Translations under genes and position numbers: made by a program
DNA from: Symbiodinium microadriaticum
Taxonomy: Eukaryota > Sar > Dinophyceae > Suessiales > Symbiodiniaceae
Length of the DNA: 64,000 bases
Assembly: GCA_001939145.1 (NCBI GenBank)
Contig: LSRX01001375.1
Location: 1-64,000 of the forward strand
Reading direction: 5' to 3'
Part shown: positions 44,901-56,900 of the stretch, piece after piece
Layout of the letters: every line of letters starts with the position of its first letter
How positions within the stretch are numbered: the first letter of the stretch is position 1
The notes under the pieces: generated by a model
Told to the model about the DNA's origin: nothing
The model's input: only the letters and a program-made list of their open reading frames with translations
Database searches by the model: none

Positions 44901-47900
44901 AACAGGTCAGGATTTGGGGCGGGCTTACCGCCGAGCAGAAGCTTTCTCATGGAAATGCCACGGGAAGAGGGCAAATGCGGGAGGTGGCCGAAAGGGTCAG
45001 CTCTGCAGGTGCAAACGGAGCAACCATTCATGCGAAGAGTAAAACGCGGCTGGGCAAAGCACATCGCCGACTCTGGCGATGTGCTCCCGATTCAAATCCG
45101 TCGCAAAAGTGGCCACGAGGGTCAACAGTCAACGAAAGCTCAGTTGTGTTTTTAGCAACATGCGGAGTGACCTCAGCGGCTTGAGATGGTTGGGATTGAC
45201 AAGCAAAGTGGTAGATGGCGGGGCCAGGATTGATAGATGCGAATCAGTGTGCCAAAACCTTGTCTTTGGCAGGTCCGTTCTTGTTGAGAAGGTGGGAGAA
45301 GGTGCTGATTGCGATGGACATTCGGAGGACCAGCTGATGGAATGAGCGCATCTATATCTCCTGCAACAACTGAAACGGCTCACGCGCAGGATTACGAGCC
45401 CTGCGCTCAGCAAGGCACGGATTTTGGAGCCTCCGACCTGGGCACACCTCGCTAGCGCGTCTGGTGCAGGTTGCCCGAGGGACTGTGTACTCCACGCCAG
45501 CGGCTTAAGAGACGGTCGGCGTGAGGTCTGCCTCCGATGGGAGGAAGCGCGCGTCTCGAGGATTGGGAGCCGTGGTCCGACTGCTCCCACACCTGTGGGC
45601 CCCTTGGCAGGCGGAAGCGGATCAGGCGCCGGGACCTGCGAATTCTGCGATCGGTCTGCGATCGCTCTGCGATTTGTGATGCTCTTGACGCGCCCGCAGG
45701 GATGCAGAGTCGGAGATCGAAGGCGGCAGGCCTCGACGTTCTTTCTGACATTCTCGGAAGCACGCGTTCTCGGGTTGGCCAGCCTGGACTCGGGTTCCTG
45801 CAAAAAACATGACATGAATTCCCGCAAAGGGACAACTTCGAGCTTGCGGGTCCCTTGCCGCAGGCCTTGCAATGAGTCGAACGAGGAGTACGAGGCGTGC
45901 AGAGCCTTTCTGCATCCCCAGAACGAGCATCTATAGTTTCTGCTCAATGAAGCTACCAGCGGCCGGAACCGGCGCAGTCTCCCACGGGCTTCCAACCCGA
46001 CGAGGCTTGCGGCCTTGAAGGTTGCCCTCGCAACTGCATCTGGGGTGATTGGGCCGGGGCCTCGTCAGAACCACACAAACATTCGGCTAGAAAAGCTTGA
46101 GTGCGGCAACGCCGAACATCCGACTTTTCTACACGGCTCAGGGCGGCTGGAGCAATTGCACACAGAGCTGCGGCAAAGGCACACGGCTGGAAGACAATAG
46201 AGTCCTGTCCCTGAGTGTCTTGTAGAGTACCTTCTTGAGCTTTCCAAAGTAGCTGCATCACAGCATTATTCCTCATGCCAGGCATCGCGTTCCGGAACAG
46301 GATCCAGCTGGTGGTGGTGGCGCCCGGCATGTTCCACAAGACCACGTCGCCGCACATCCGGAATGTAAGGTCAACGACAATGAATGAAGCAATTGCCAGG
46401 CTGCCTACGGTGGAAACTGCGTGGGCAGTGCTACGCAGACAGAATACTGCAACGATGTGTGCTTACCTAAGCGGGCATAGGGCCTTGGGCGTGTCAAGGA
46501 GCCGCATCTGCGCATCTGTGCTGCATCTGCGCCTGTGGAGGCCTTGCCCTGAGGATTGCAGCTGGCCGGGGGCTCGGGGAGCACTTGAACCCTCTCGGCA
46601 CGATCAAGCGACACTGAAGACCGCGCTCTTCCGAACGTCAGGAACGATTGGGGCGAGTGGACGTCGTGTACGCAATCCTGCGGAGGAGATGTCACCGGGC
46701 TGCGGCCTCAGACCTTCGGGCTCGAGCGCGCTGATGCCCAAGCCTTTAAGCCACGCTCCACACTCCTTGACGGATACCCCTTCGTGCCACTCAGGACGAA
46801 GTCGCGGCTTCGCACGAAATCAGGGCCCTTCAATGCCGGGCAGGCCGGGAGTTGCTGTGGTGATCCGTGGCGCGGTGTTAAGTGCGGTGTTAAATGTTGT
46901 GACCACGCTTTGGGGATCAGGAGTGTGTTGGCTTCCCAACGGAGACGGCCGCATGCAACGCACCTGGCGGTTGCTCTGTCAATTGCACCTGGGAGGACGG
47001 GTTCAGCCGCAGAGGTGATTTTTCCCCAACAGCGAAGCGATGGGGTCTTCAGCCCTTGGGTTTTGGAGCGGGTGCTGGAGCGGGTTCCGGAGCGGGTTCC
47101 GGAGAGGGTTCCGGAGCGGGTTCCGGCGCGGGTTCCGGCGGGTTCCGGAGCGGGTTTCCGAGCGGGTTCCGGAGCGGGTTCCGGAGCAGGTTCCGGAGCG
47201 GGTTTCGGAGGGAGCAGGTTCCGGAGTTCCGGAGAGGGTTCCGGAGCAGGTTCCGGAGCGGGTTCTGCAGCGCGTTGAAACGGTTTCTGGAGCGGGTTTC
47301 CGCGCGGGTTAGGGTTCCGGAGCGGGTTCCGGAACTGACGGACATGCTCGATGTCCTTTTCAAAGATCAAATCCCCAAAACCAAAGCGTTGTGTGCAAAG
47401 TATCGACATGACCTTGGATGGCCCGCTCGCTCAGACTGAAAGGATTCTGACAGACCTCGCCAGTTTCGTAACATGTATTTGCGATTAGCTGTTGGGGCTT
47501 CAGTGGGCTTATTTGTAGCACAGGATGTGAGTGCGACAGGACTGGAACGAGTGGACGGCTTGCTCCAGGACTCCAGGTTGCTTCCTCATGCCATCAACCC
47601 GCCTTACACTGCGTTGTTAGGACCTGCAGCAAGGGCACACGCACTCGACTCCGCTTCGTGGACACCGAGGCCGAGTAGCCAGCATGCCCGCCGGGGCAGG
47701 CTTTCAGATTACAGCATATGTGGCAGCACTGCCGCCGACCGACCCGTCCCAAGTTCCACAAGGTTGAGACTAGCAGAAGGCACATTGTAGCCGAAGTTGC
47801 AGATGTGTCCCATTCATGGTCCCCTCCACACCAGCCATGTCGGCCTCGTTCGGCCTGCGTTCCCGAGCTCCACGAGAGGAGGTGTTGCTTGCACTGCTTC

Positions 47901-50900
47901 TGGGTCTCTTCAGCAGGCTGCAAGTTATTGCCAGGAGCGCCTGCGTATGTGCACTTCGATTCTCAACAACTGCGGACGAAGTTCTGATTGGCAGCAAGCG
48001 CTGTGGCTGCTGGAGGCTGCTTGGTGCTCCTGCAGTCTCTTGCGCGCCTGGCTTCGTGCACAGGAGATGCCGCTCCATGAACTGCGCCGCAATGCCTTCA
48101 GCGCCTTTTCTTTTCGTTTGAGTCTGAAACGGGCATGAAAGCCCCATCCGAAGCGCACGTCTTGTGCTGCAGATGGCTGTGGCTGTGGCTGTGCACGGAA
48201 CCGAGGCTGCAGCGCCTCCATCACGAGCTGCGCACGGGCTGAGCGGTGGCCCTGGTGATCCTCGGAGCGCAAAGATATTTAAATGACTTTGAATGTAAAT
48301 AATGTAAGAAACCATCAGAGAAGCCATCGGATCCTGGATTCGCGAGGTCTGGAGCAGCTCCAGCAGATGCAGTTCCTTGCTGGAAATGTGGCGGCTTCAC
48401 TGGGCCGGTCCTGTCACTCTGAGATTCTGTGAGGCAGGCTTCTCAGCGGCTAGATGATGTGAGCCTCGGCGCAGCTCTGCGTGGATGCCGCGGTGGTGCC
48501 TGGCCGGCGGCGCTGGTATTGCTGGCAGGCACTCACAGGCCATGTTCGGGCTGCGAGGGTAAAGCCCCAGCCTGCACAGCCAGCTTTCAGGTCACACCCC
48601 AAACGTGGTAGGCTACAATGCGGCCAGGGACCCAGTTGGCAACTGCGGTAATACAGTTTATGCGTCATTCACGTTTTGCAGTTCCCCGGTTGTATCTTCA
48701 ATGCATAGCCGTGCTGAGGCAGTGACAGCGTGCGGGGTTGACAGCCAGTGGCAGATTGCGTTTGGTATTCTGGGATGGATGAAACGCCGGTCTATCCAGC
48801 CCGATCTTTGGAGCCCCGTGGCGAGTTTACGTGGGATTTGGAGCAGGGAAGGGTTACTCCCCCTGCTGCCAATAGATGTCCTCACTGCAGCTGAATCATC
48901 CCTGACCGACACCTGCAATCGCAGCTTCGTTGGCCCAGCTCCTAGGCTACAATGCCTTGATCAATGCCGTCGAAGTGGCCGCGCGTTGGGAGTTGGCGCT
49001 GCAGCTGCTGGAAGAGGCCAGAAGCATTCCTCTTTGCTTCTTTTGGGGCCACTGGTTTCCTAACGTTTCCTATCTGCAGAGCTTCACTCGGCAAGTGGAA
49101 GCCCTTGCTCGAAGAGTCCTTCGAGAGGCTGGGCAGCTTCAACTTGAACCGGATTCCTTCTCCTTTGGTTCCTGCATCAGCGCCTGCGAAGCTAGTGGAG
49201 AGTGGCAGGTGGCTCCTTGGCTCTGGTCCTGCTATTTCTTTCTCGTCCTGAGAGGTCTCTACAGTCTTTAGTCCACGGAGCTGGATCCAAGGCACTGCAC
49301 TTGCTCGCGCACATGGAGCTGCAAGGCAGGAATGCAATGCTGTTAAGCCTGGTGGGCGATGGGCCTTTCTTGCGAGGCCTACTTCTTCAGGAGGTACCCT
49401 GCAACGCGGCGATCAGTGTCTGCGCCACAGGCACGGGAGTGTTGCCTAAGACAGAGCTAGCTGTTCGTCTGTTGGTCGAAGTCGAAGTTGTCCCTTCAAC
49501 CGGGCTTGCGGGCTTGGTTTACCTGGAGCATCCGCAAGTGTTAAGTTCCATCTTGGAGCGATTGTGCTTCTGCAGCATGGGATCAGTCAAGAGTTACGAT
49601 CAGGTCAGCAATGGCAGCATGCCGTGGCGGTGCTGCACGACATGTGCAAGAAAAGGCTGCAGCTGCTTGGCTGGTAGAGCATGTGGTTTGGAGCCGCTCT
49701 TTCGGCCGGGTATTCTGCTGTAGATTCGTGCCAACTGCTGCCCGAACCTGACTTCGAAAACGGAACTTGGGCACCGCGAACAGAGAGGGCAGCAGAGTGA
49801 ATGGTAGCAGCAAATGCACGGGCCAAGTGCCGTAGAGAGGTCTTCTCAATGCGGCCAGGATTGACATCATTGGCGTTAACGCAGCTATCAATGCCTGCGC
49901 CCGCAGCGGCTAGAATGCACTCAAGCTTTTTTGGCCCCTCATTGGTGTTAACGCAGCTATCAACGCCTGCGCCCGCAGCGTCTATAATGCACTCAAGCTT
50001 TCTGGGCCTTCGTGCTCTTGTTGCGTCTTCCCGCTCCAGGTGCACGATGGGAGGAAGCGCTGTCTCTCGTGCGTTCCGTCTATTCGCTGCGACTCCAGCG
50101 CACGGTGGTCAGTGACTTGTCTTAACATGGTAAAGCACCGCAGCATGACTGTCGCATCTGCAAGGGCGCCCTTTCACAGTCACTAACCTTGCTCGTGAAG
50201 CTGTCCATGACTTCATGGTCGAAAGCCGTTGTGGCCATTGGCGATGACAACGTAGACCGAAGGTTTATCGCCGTCGCTGAGGTTGCAATGCGGCGATGAC
50301 AGCATGTGAGAAGAGTGGCGAATGGCAACTCGCTCTCGCTTTGCTCCAAGAGATGCCTGGGCCCCGGCGAGTGCGAGCCCCCTCTGCAACGTCCTTTCCG
50401 GCCCGGCGTGTCAGTGTCTCCTGCGCCCCAGGCAGCAAACGTCGACGGAGCCGACGGTGATCAGCTTTGGTGCAGTCTCTCGGTTTTTCGAAGGCTGACG
50501 ACGATTCGGAAAAATATCGGGACGCCGAGGCCATCAGCGCCTGCCAGAAGGGGTCGCAATGGGATGCTGCCCTGACCCTCCTCAGTCGCATCGGGGAGAT
50601 GGAACTGCAAGCCAATGAGATCTGCTTTTGCGCTGCGATGACAGCTTGTGCAGCCGCTTGGTCTTGCTGTAGTGTAAACAGCGGACACATCTTTTCACGA
50701 TGTTTCTTTTCAGTCCACCTTTTTCTTGACGTTGTTGATCAAAGTTGATTGTGTCTCCGACCCTTGGTGAATACGGTTCGGAGAAGGCTTCCATGGCTTC
50801 TTGGCTTCACGGATTCCCTAGCTTAGTGGCTTCTCCTGGATTTCTCGTTTTTCTGGGTAAGACACATACGACTCCAAGAAAATACAGCGGTAAGTATTAC

Positions 50901-53900
50901 ATGAATGATGTGTGTCGGTACAATTTTCAGTCTGTGTGATTGACAATGAAAAGGCCTTGCGAGGCCTCTGCCGGGGGAAGTGCACATGGCACTCGACGCA
51001 CTGGCGCATGGAGTGCGGTTCCGGTCTCCGCCCTTACAATGTTAAGTAGAGCTAGTCGACTGAATGCCAGAGATCCACATCGGCGTCTCCGATGCTGATT
51101 GAAGGGTTCCCTATTTGACAGGATTTCCAGTTCAACGAGTTTATATGAGTTTCAATGGCAAGCTGTCGGAAGGTCTTGAACGGCTCCAGAGGCTTTTCAA
51201 CATGTTTCCAAAGCTGGCTTTTCTGAAGGCTCGACGTCTTCATAGAATCCCTTTGACCGTCAAAACCGTCAGCAGGGCCCAAACTCAGGTGGAAACATGT
51301 TAAAGGCCAAGAAGGTTGTTAGTCGAACGTTTGATGCTGTCTTAACCCTAAACCCTAAACCCTAAACCCTGAACCCTAAACCCTAAATAAGCAGAATCCT
51401 CCAAGAGTTTTAGCAATATTTCTTAACTGAGGCTTTGCAAGACTATGGAAAGGAAACCAGACCGAAAACAAAATGGCCCCTGCGAAACTCCGAAACACTG
51501 TAAGGAAGTTTGGCCGTTCTCTTTGAACTCCATTCGTTGGTGGCAACCTGAGGCTGCTGGTCAGTGGAGAAGGAGCATGGACATCATTGATGCGATGCTG
51601 GACGCAGGCATTGACATGTGCTTCGTTGCATATACACTCATAAACATTTTTTCGAATGGCAGGTATTGATGGCTTCCATGGTGCTGATTATGATCACAGT
51701 TTTCAGGCGGTCCTCATGACATTCCGATGAAAGAGCCCGACGGCCAAAAACCATTGCCTGCACGACAGGCCGGAAGTTCTGTCGACTGCTTCAAGCACTC
51801 CGTCTTGACGCTGCTGTTGCAACGTTTGTCTTCAGTTGAAGCGCCGTTCACCTATGTTGCCGCCAAGCAGCAACGAATGTATGTTTTTCTTGCCGAGACA
51901 CGTGTGAACACAATGTGCGGTTTGTGGTAACTGAGGATACACACGGAGGATGGGGCTTGTACAACTTGACCCACGATTCTGACACGTACCACAACTCTGA
52001 ATTTGGTGTTGCGCAGCTCCTTGTCGAAGCAATGTTTGCAGCGTCGTCGACGCTGTGCGAGCAGAGCAGTGCGATTTGATTGGTTTCGTGCTGGTGGTCA
52101 CTGGTCAGTCACTGTCGTGGTCGGATTCCCGACCTTCGTTATCTTTGTTATGGCAGTTGCTGCGACTTGCTGATGTCTTGAGACAAGCGGTTCAGCTCCG
52201 CAGACGCTGGTGAAAATTCGAGCGGGGTTTTCAACAGAGCATGCTGCACAAAAGCAAGGCGACTGAACAGCAAACTCCTTGCGCTGTTTTTTGACGAACC
52301 GTTCTCTTCTACACAGCCCACAAACTACGCTGAGCACAGCAGACGGGTGTCTCAACGGGATGTTTGGTTATAATTCATCCAAGCACGTCCTTAGTTTCCT
52401 CATGTCTTCTTGTCTTTCTCCCTTGCCTCCATTCCTCAGGCTGGATGCAGCTGAGCAGCTCCACCCAACCATCCAGGCGGGAGAAACGGGGCCTTTTGCC
52501 TCGCGTCGGGCTTTAGCTGATGCAGTCAGGAAGGTTGTCATTGCATGAGCCAAGGTTGCAACACGGGGTACTTGCAGTATCCTCCTGCAGGCTTACCTCG
52601 GGAATTCGCACAGGCTGCACAGCTCTGGCAGAGGCTCCCGGTCGCTTGGTGTTCATTCTGGTACCACAAACAGTGTACTCGAGCCTGCCGCTTCGGGCCG
52701 TTAAGGCTCTACCTGGGCTCGCCCTTGCTGGCACAGCAGTGGTTGCGCCCTCAGGCTGGGCCGGGCACCGAGAGGCTCTACGCCTCTACGCTGCGTCCCC
52801 TCCCAGTGCCTCCCCGGATGCGTCCAGGATCGAGGCATCTTTTTGGAGATGGCTCCCAGCGTGCATGCCAAGCTTCTTCAACACCAGAAGATGCTTGATC
52901 CCAACGGCGTGTCAAATGCCGAAGTCCTCAGAGCCAACTCCTACTGGTGGCTCCTGCCTGAGTAAGCGGCAGGCCATAGTGCGAGTGTTGTCAAACGCAG
53001 CACGCCCATGTAAAAAAAGCTGGCAAGGTTGCTGCGGGCTGCCGGACCCGAGACTTTCAGGGAAAGGGGGTTGGTCCTGATGGATCCACCGTACGAGCCG
53101 TACCAATCCTTTATGGCATGGAACCTCCGCTTGCTGCAGTTACTGGAGTCCAAATGGCCCAGTGCTTGTGCCAGATGCCCAGTGCCACGCAAGCTCGCAA
53201 GAGGCATTGCCAATACCATGCCAATGCCGGAAGCGCCTCGGCAGGTGGCTGTGTGGTATCCCTGCCTGGACGGACCGCAGCTTCGAAACCTCTACCAGGG
53301 CCTCAGTGGTCTCGGGATGGGCCATGTGCTGGTGGTGGAGTTTGGGTGCCTTTCCAGCACACACTGATACTGTCCATTCTTCTTGCTTTCCCTCTCGCGC
53401 TCAAGATGAGATGAAGGTTCCGAGACTCATCGGCCAAGTCCCTCCAAAATTCAGGTCCGACTCAGGGCTCCTGGATGCGCCTTAGCCCTTTGTTGCGACG
53501 AGAGAACTGAGATCCGGCTACTGTTGTCCCCGTCTTTACAGTCTCGTGTGTGGTTTGCGGCAGGCTTTCTCATCCAGAACCCTCCCGAGCACACGGTCGA
53601 GCACTTGCGGGAGCTGCTGCCAGCATTGGGTGCTGGGGCTGCAATCCCTACACCGCCTATACAGAAAGTTTGATTTTCCTGGTCTAGATCGGTCTAGATG
53701 TTTTTGCAGTTTGCTGTGCGCATTCTGCACGAATTTTCAGCTTTGGACAGGGCGGGCGATGGGAGCCTCGGCTGCTCGGCACGCAGTAGGTCCAGAGGCT
53801 GCACCTTTGGTTGAGAACACGTTTGCCCATGGAGCAAGGCTACCATCCGTGCACGAATCTTCTGGGCAAAAGACTGGGTGGCCGAAAAAGTAAATCTGCG

Positions 53901-56900
53901 CCCTTTTGCCAAGATGCTGCATCACTTTCTATCCTGCTTTAAGAGAGAGCATGTGCAGGGCGATTTTTACTGACGGAAACCAAAGCCCCGGTCAGGCCTA
54001 CGGCCCCTTGGGCCTGAATTGCACCGGGGAGCCATCGGAAGAGGACCTCCCATGCTTCTGGCCAGTGCTTCCTTGCGGTAACTCTGGGCTGTAGTCCTGA
54101 CTCTGCCCTGTAGTTGTCTTCCGGCGTGGCCCAGGACCCGACAAAGTGCTCCAGGGTTCACTACAAGCCCAGCCACACCGTGTGAGGGAAACATGTCACA
54201 CTAGCGCCCCGGTGGGTGGGGGCGGGTGGGGGTCTTTTGTGAAACTATCGGGATCCATTCCACTGTACAAGGCAATCCGTGGATACTCGTAGCAAAAAAG
54301 CCTGTCAGCGGGGTCTTCTGGACTTGCAATGTTGCAGGAACTTTGCGACACAGAGCTAACCTGCCCAATCGCAGCTTTGGTGCACTGGGGCTCCAGGCGG
54401 CTCCAGGAGAGGCAGAGAGTTTCAAGAAACCGAGGATTGCCAGTTCGAGGACTGGGGCGACTGGGGCAAATGCCAGCTCCAACCCTGTGGCCCCGCGAGA
54501 GCCTCAAGAAACTCCACTCCCCGCAGCACAGCACACAGCACAGCACACAGCGCCTCAGACGGCGCTGCTGTGAAAGCGCCGAGGCCCAGCGCCTGCGCAG
54601 CCGCGAGAGGGGCTCGGCGCAGTTCGGCTCCGGCCTCAGAGGCGTAAAACATCGCAGACCGCTTTTGGCATCCCTGAGCTCTGAGGTGGCGCCCCATGCT
54701 TAGGCAATCTCAGCGAGGTGGAGGATCGGGACATGCGGGACATGACATGCATTCCTTCTTTCCATTCTTTAGTCGGCAGGATTGCGAGATTCCCGGAGCA
54801 CCGCCCGTGCCTCCCTGCAATGTGACCGTCCCCTTCTCTCCCGCACTTTTGCAGCAAGTGGACGGATGGGTTCTTAAATTTCGCTGTTTCAGCCTCGCTT
54901 CATGCCCTCAGGAAAGCAATAAGACCTCGGAGCCGGAGGGAGACGAATCCACAGCTCCTTGGTGCATCTCAGTGCAGGAAACAGGAGACACGCGGTTCGG
55001 AAGTTTCGGCACGCTAGGTGACGAACCCACCTGCCGGATCGGCGGAGGCGCTGTGGGCATGAGTCCAAGTGCCTGACGTGATGGCAGAAGTGCTGAAACG
55101 GCCCTTCCAGGTGAATCCACCGAAGCCTCCTCTGGAGGCAGCTGTCGTCGCTGCTAAAGAAGCGGCGCAGCAGAATGCCACTCCTGACGAGCAGGTGCTT
55201 TCGCTGTCGCAGGATGTCGGAGGTGATGCGTGCATGATGGTGCATGTCAGGCGGCTGCAGCAGGGCAGGCGGCAGCTGCGGCACCTGGGGGCAACCCGAC
55301 CGTGGCAGCTGAGGCTGCACAAAAAGCTGCCGAGGCAGCGGGCGAGAGCCCAACCAAGCAGGTGGAGATGGCAGTTCAGGCAGCGGCAAGCGCTGCTGCT
55401 CGTTCCAGTGGAGGCAACGCCACCAAGGCGAGCACAGAAGCTGCGAAAGCAGCCACGAAGGTGGCCGCCGCCGCATCAAATCTGACCACGGCCGAGGAAG
55501 CTGTGATCATTGCAAGCGCTGCCCGAGAGTCCGCCTCAGAGTCGGGCGCCGACGTGGAGTCCGTGGGCAAGGCAGCGGCTGCGTCGGCGAAGGCAGAGGG
55601 TGCAACACCCGAAGAGCAAGCGGCAGCTGCGGCTGTTGCGGCATCGGATGCTGCGAAGAAGCAGGGCGCCAATGCAACACAGGCTGCCGAAGTCGCCATT
55701 GCTGCAGAACCGCGGCAGCAATCGGCCGCACATGCCAGTGTGCTGTGGATGTTGCAGGGCTCTCAGTGCAAGACTCACCGACCAGCTTTCCCATCTGAGG
55801 CCAAAGCCGCTGGAGCCACGCCGCAGGACTGAGTTACCTGCTCTTTACTCGCGAGTCTAGCTGCGTCTTGCGCATGTCTCGCTCTAATCTCTTGGGTTCT
55901 GTGTCTACGGCACAGAGCCTTTGCATTGGCAGACGTGGTTCCTTGTCATTTCCCCTTCCCCTGCTTGCAGCAGGAACAAGCTTCGGCCGCCTCTGTTGCC
56001 TACACCCGCGCTGGTGGCAACGAGACACTGGACCCTGTGACAATCCGTGTGTAGATGGCCTCCCCCGCAGTTGGCGTAACGCTTCTCCATCACGGCTCCA
56101 ACGTCAGCGGGCAGCCTGTACAAACCTTCCGTGCTCTGAGTGTCAGGATACCGGAAGCTTCGGGTTGCCACCCGCTGTGCACCGACCGTTGGGAGCCTGG
56201 TCCCAGGGGGTTCTTATAAGGGCTTCCTTCAACAAGGGTCCTATAGCCGAGGGTTGTCTCCGAGAAGGAAGCAGAAGAGATCGCGGAGAAGGACGAATCA
56301 CCTGCTTATCCCGGACATGTCAGACGATCTCATCCGCCCTGTGTGAGTTTGAGTTTGTCAGTTCTGCCTTTCTAGCATTGTTCATACCATCCCCTTCTCT
56401 ACCACCTTCATGTTGAGGCTACTTCTGAAGCATGTTGCCCCAACAGAATGCGCTGCTTCGCACCTATTGCACTTAACTTGCACCCCTGGCAGGAACCCGA
56501 GGCTGTGGAGGGCAGTGAAGTGCTGGAGGCACTCGAGCGTGGTGTGGGTGTTCAATTTCAAGCGGTCCGTTCTTTGGAAGGTTTTCCTCGGGTATGGCGA
56601 AGCTGTTTTTTTCTTTTCAGGTTCAGGGTCTACGGAGGTTTCTGGCACTGCCGAGACCTGACACGGAGGTGAGCGACCCTGAGACCTTCATTCACGATGC
56701 GGCAGCTCTCGAGGCCGTTCGCGTGCGGAGCCTCAGGGCCCTTCTGAGGGCTGAGAGCCCATGCAGAGCACGGGAGCACGGGAGCGCTGAGGATGCCTTG
56801 GCTGAAGAGCTTGGCGTCGACCCGGCCGGGAGCCCCTCCCTATGGGAAGCGTGTTTGGGATCATGTCTGCGGCTCCGAGGATGCCATCATCGTCAAGGGT

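Noticed and set aside
46784-47439. Gly/Ser/Ala-rich or Arg/Phe-rich proteins around 47.1-47.3 kb
   Set aside because: A 12-bp minisatellite inside a TSP1 intron produces them. No sequence beyond the repeat supports a gene.
49605-50045. Minus-strand frame with two similar blocks
   Set aside because: The similarity is the reverse of the 72-bp duplication that reads as PPR helices on the + strand.
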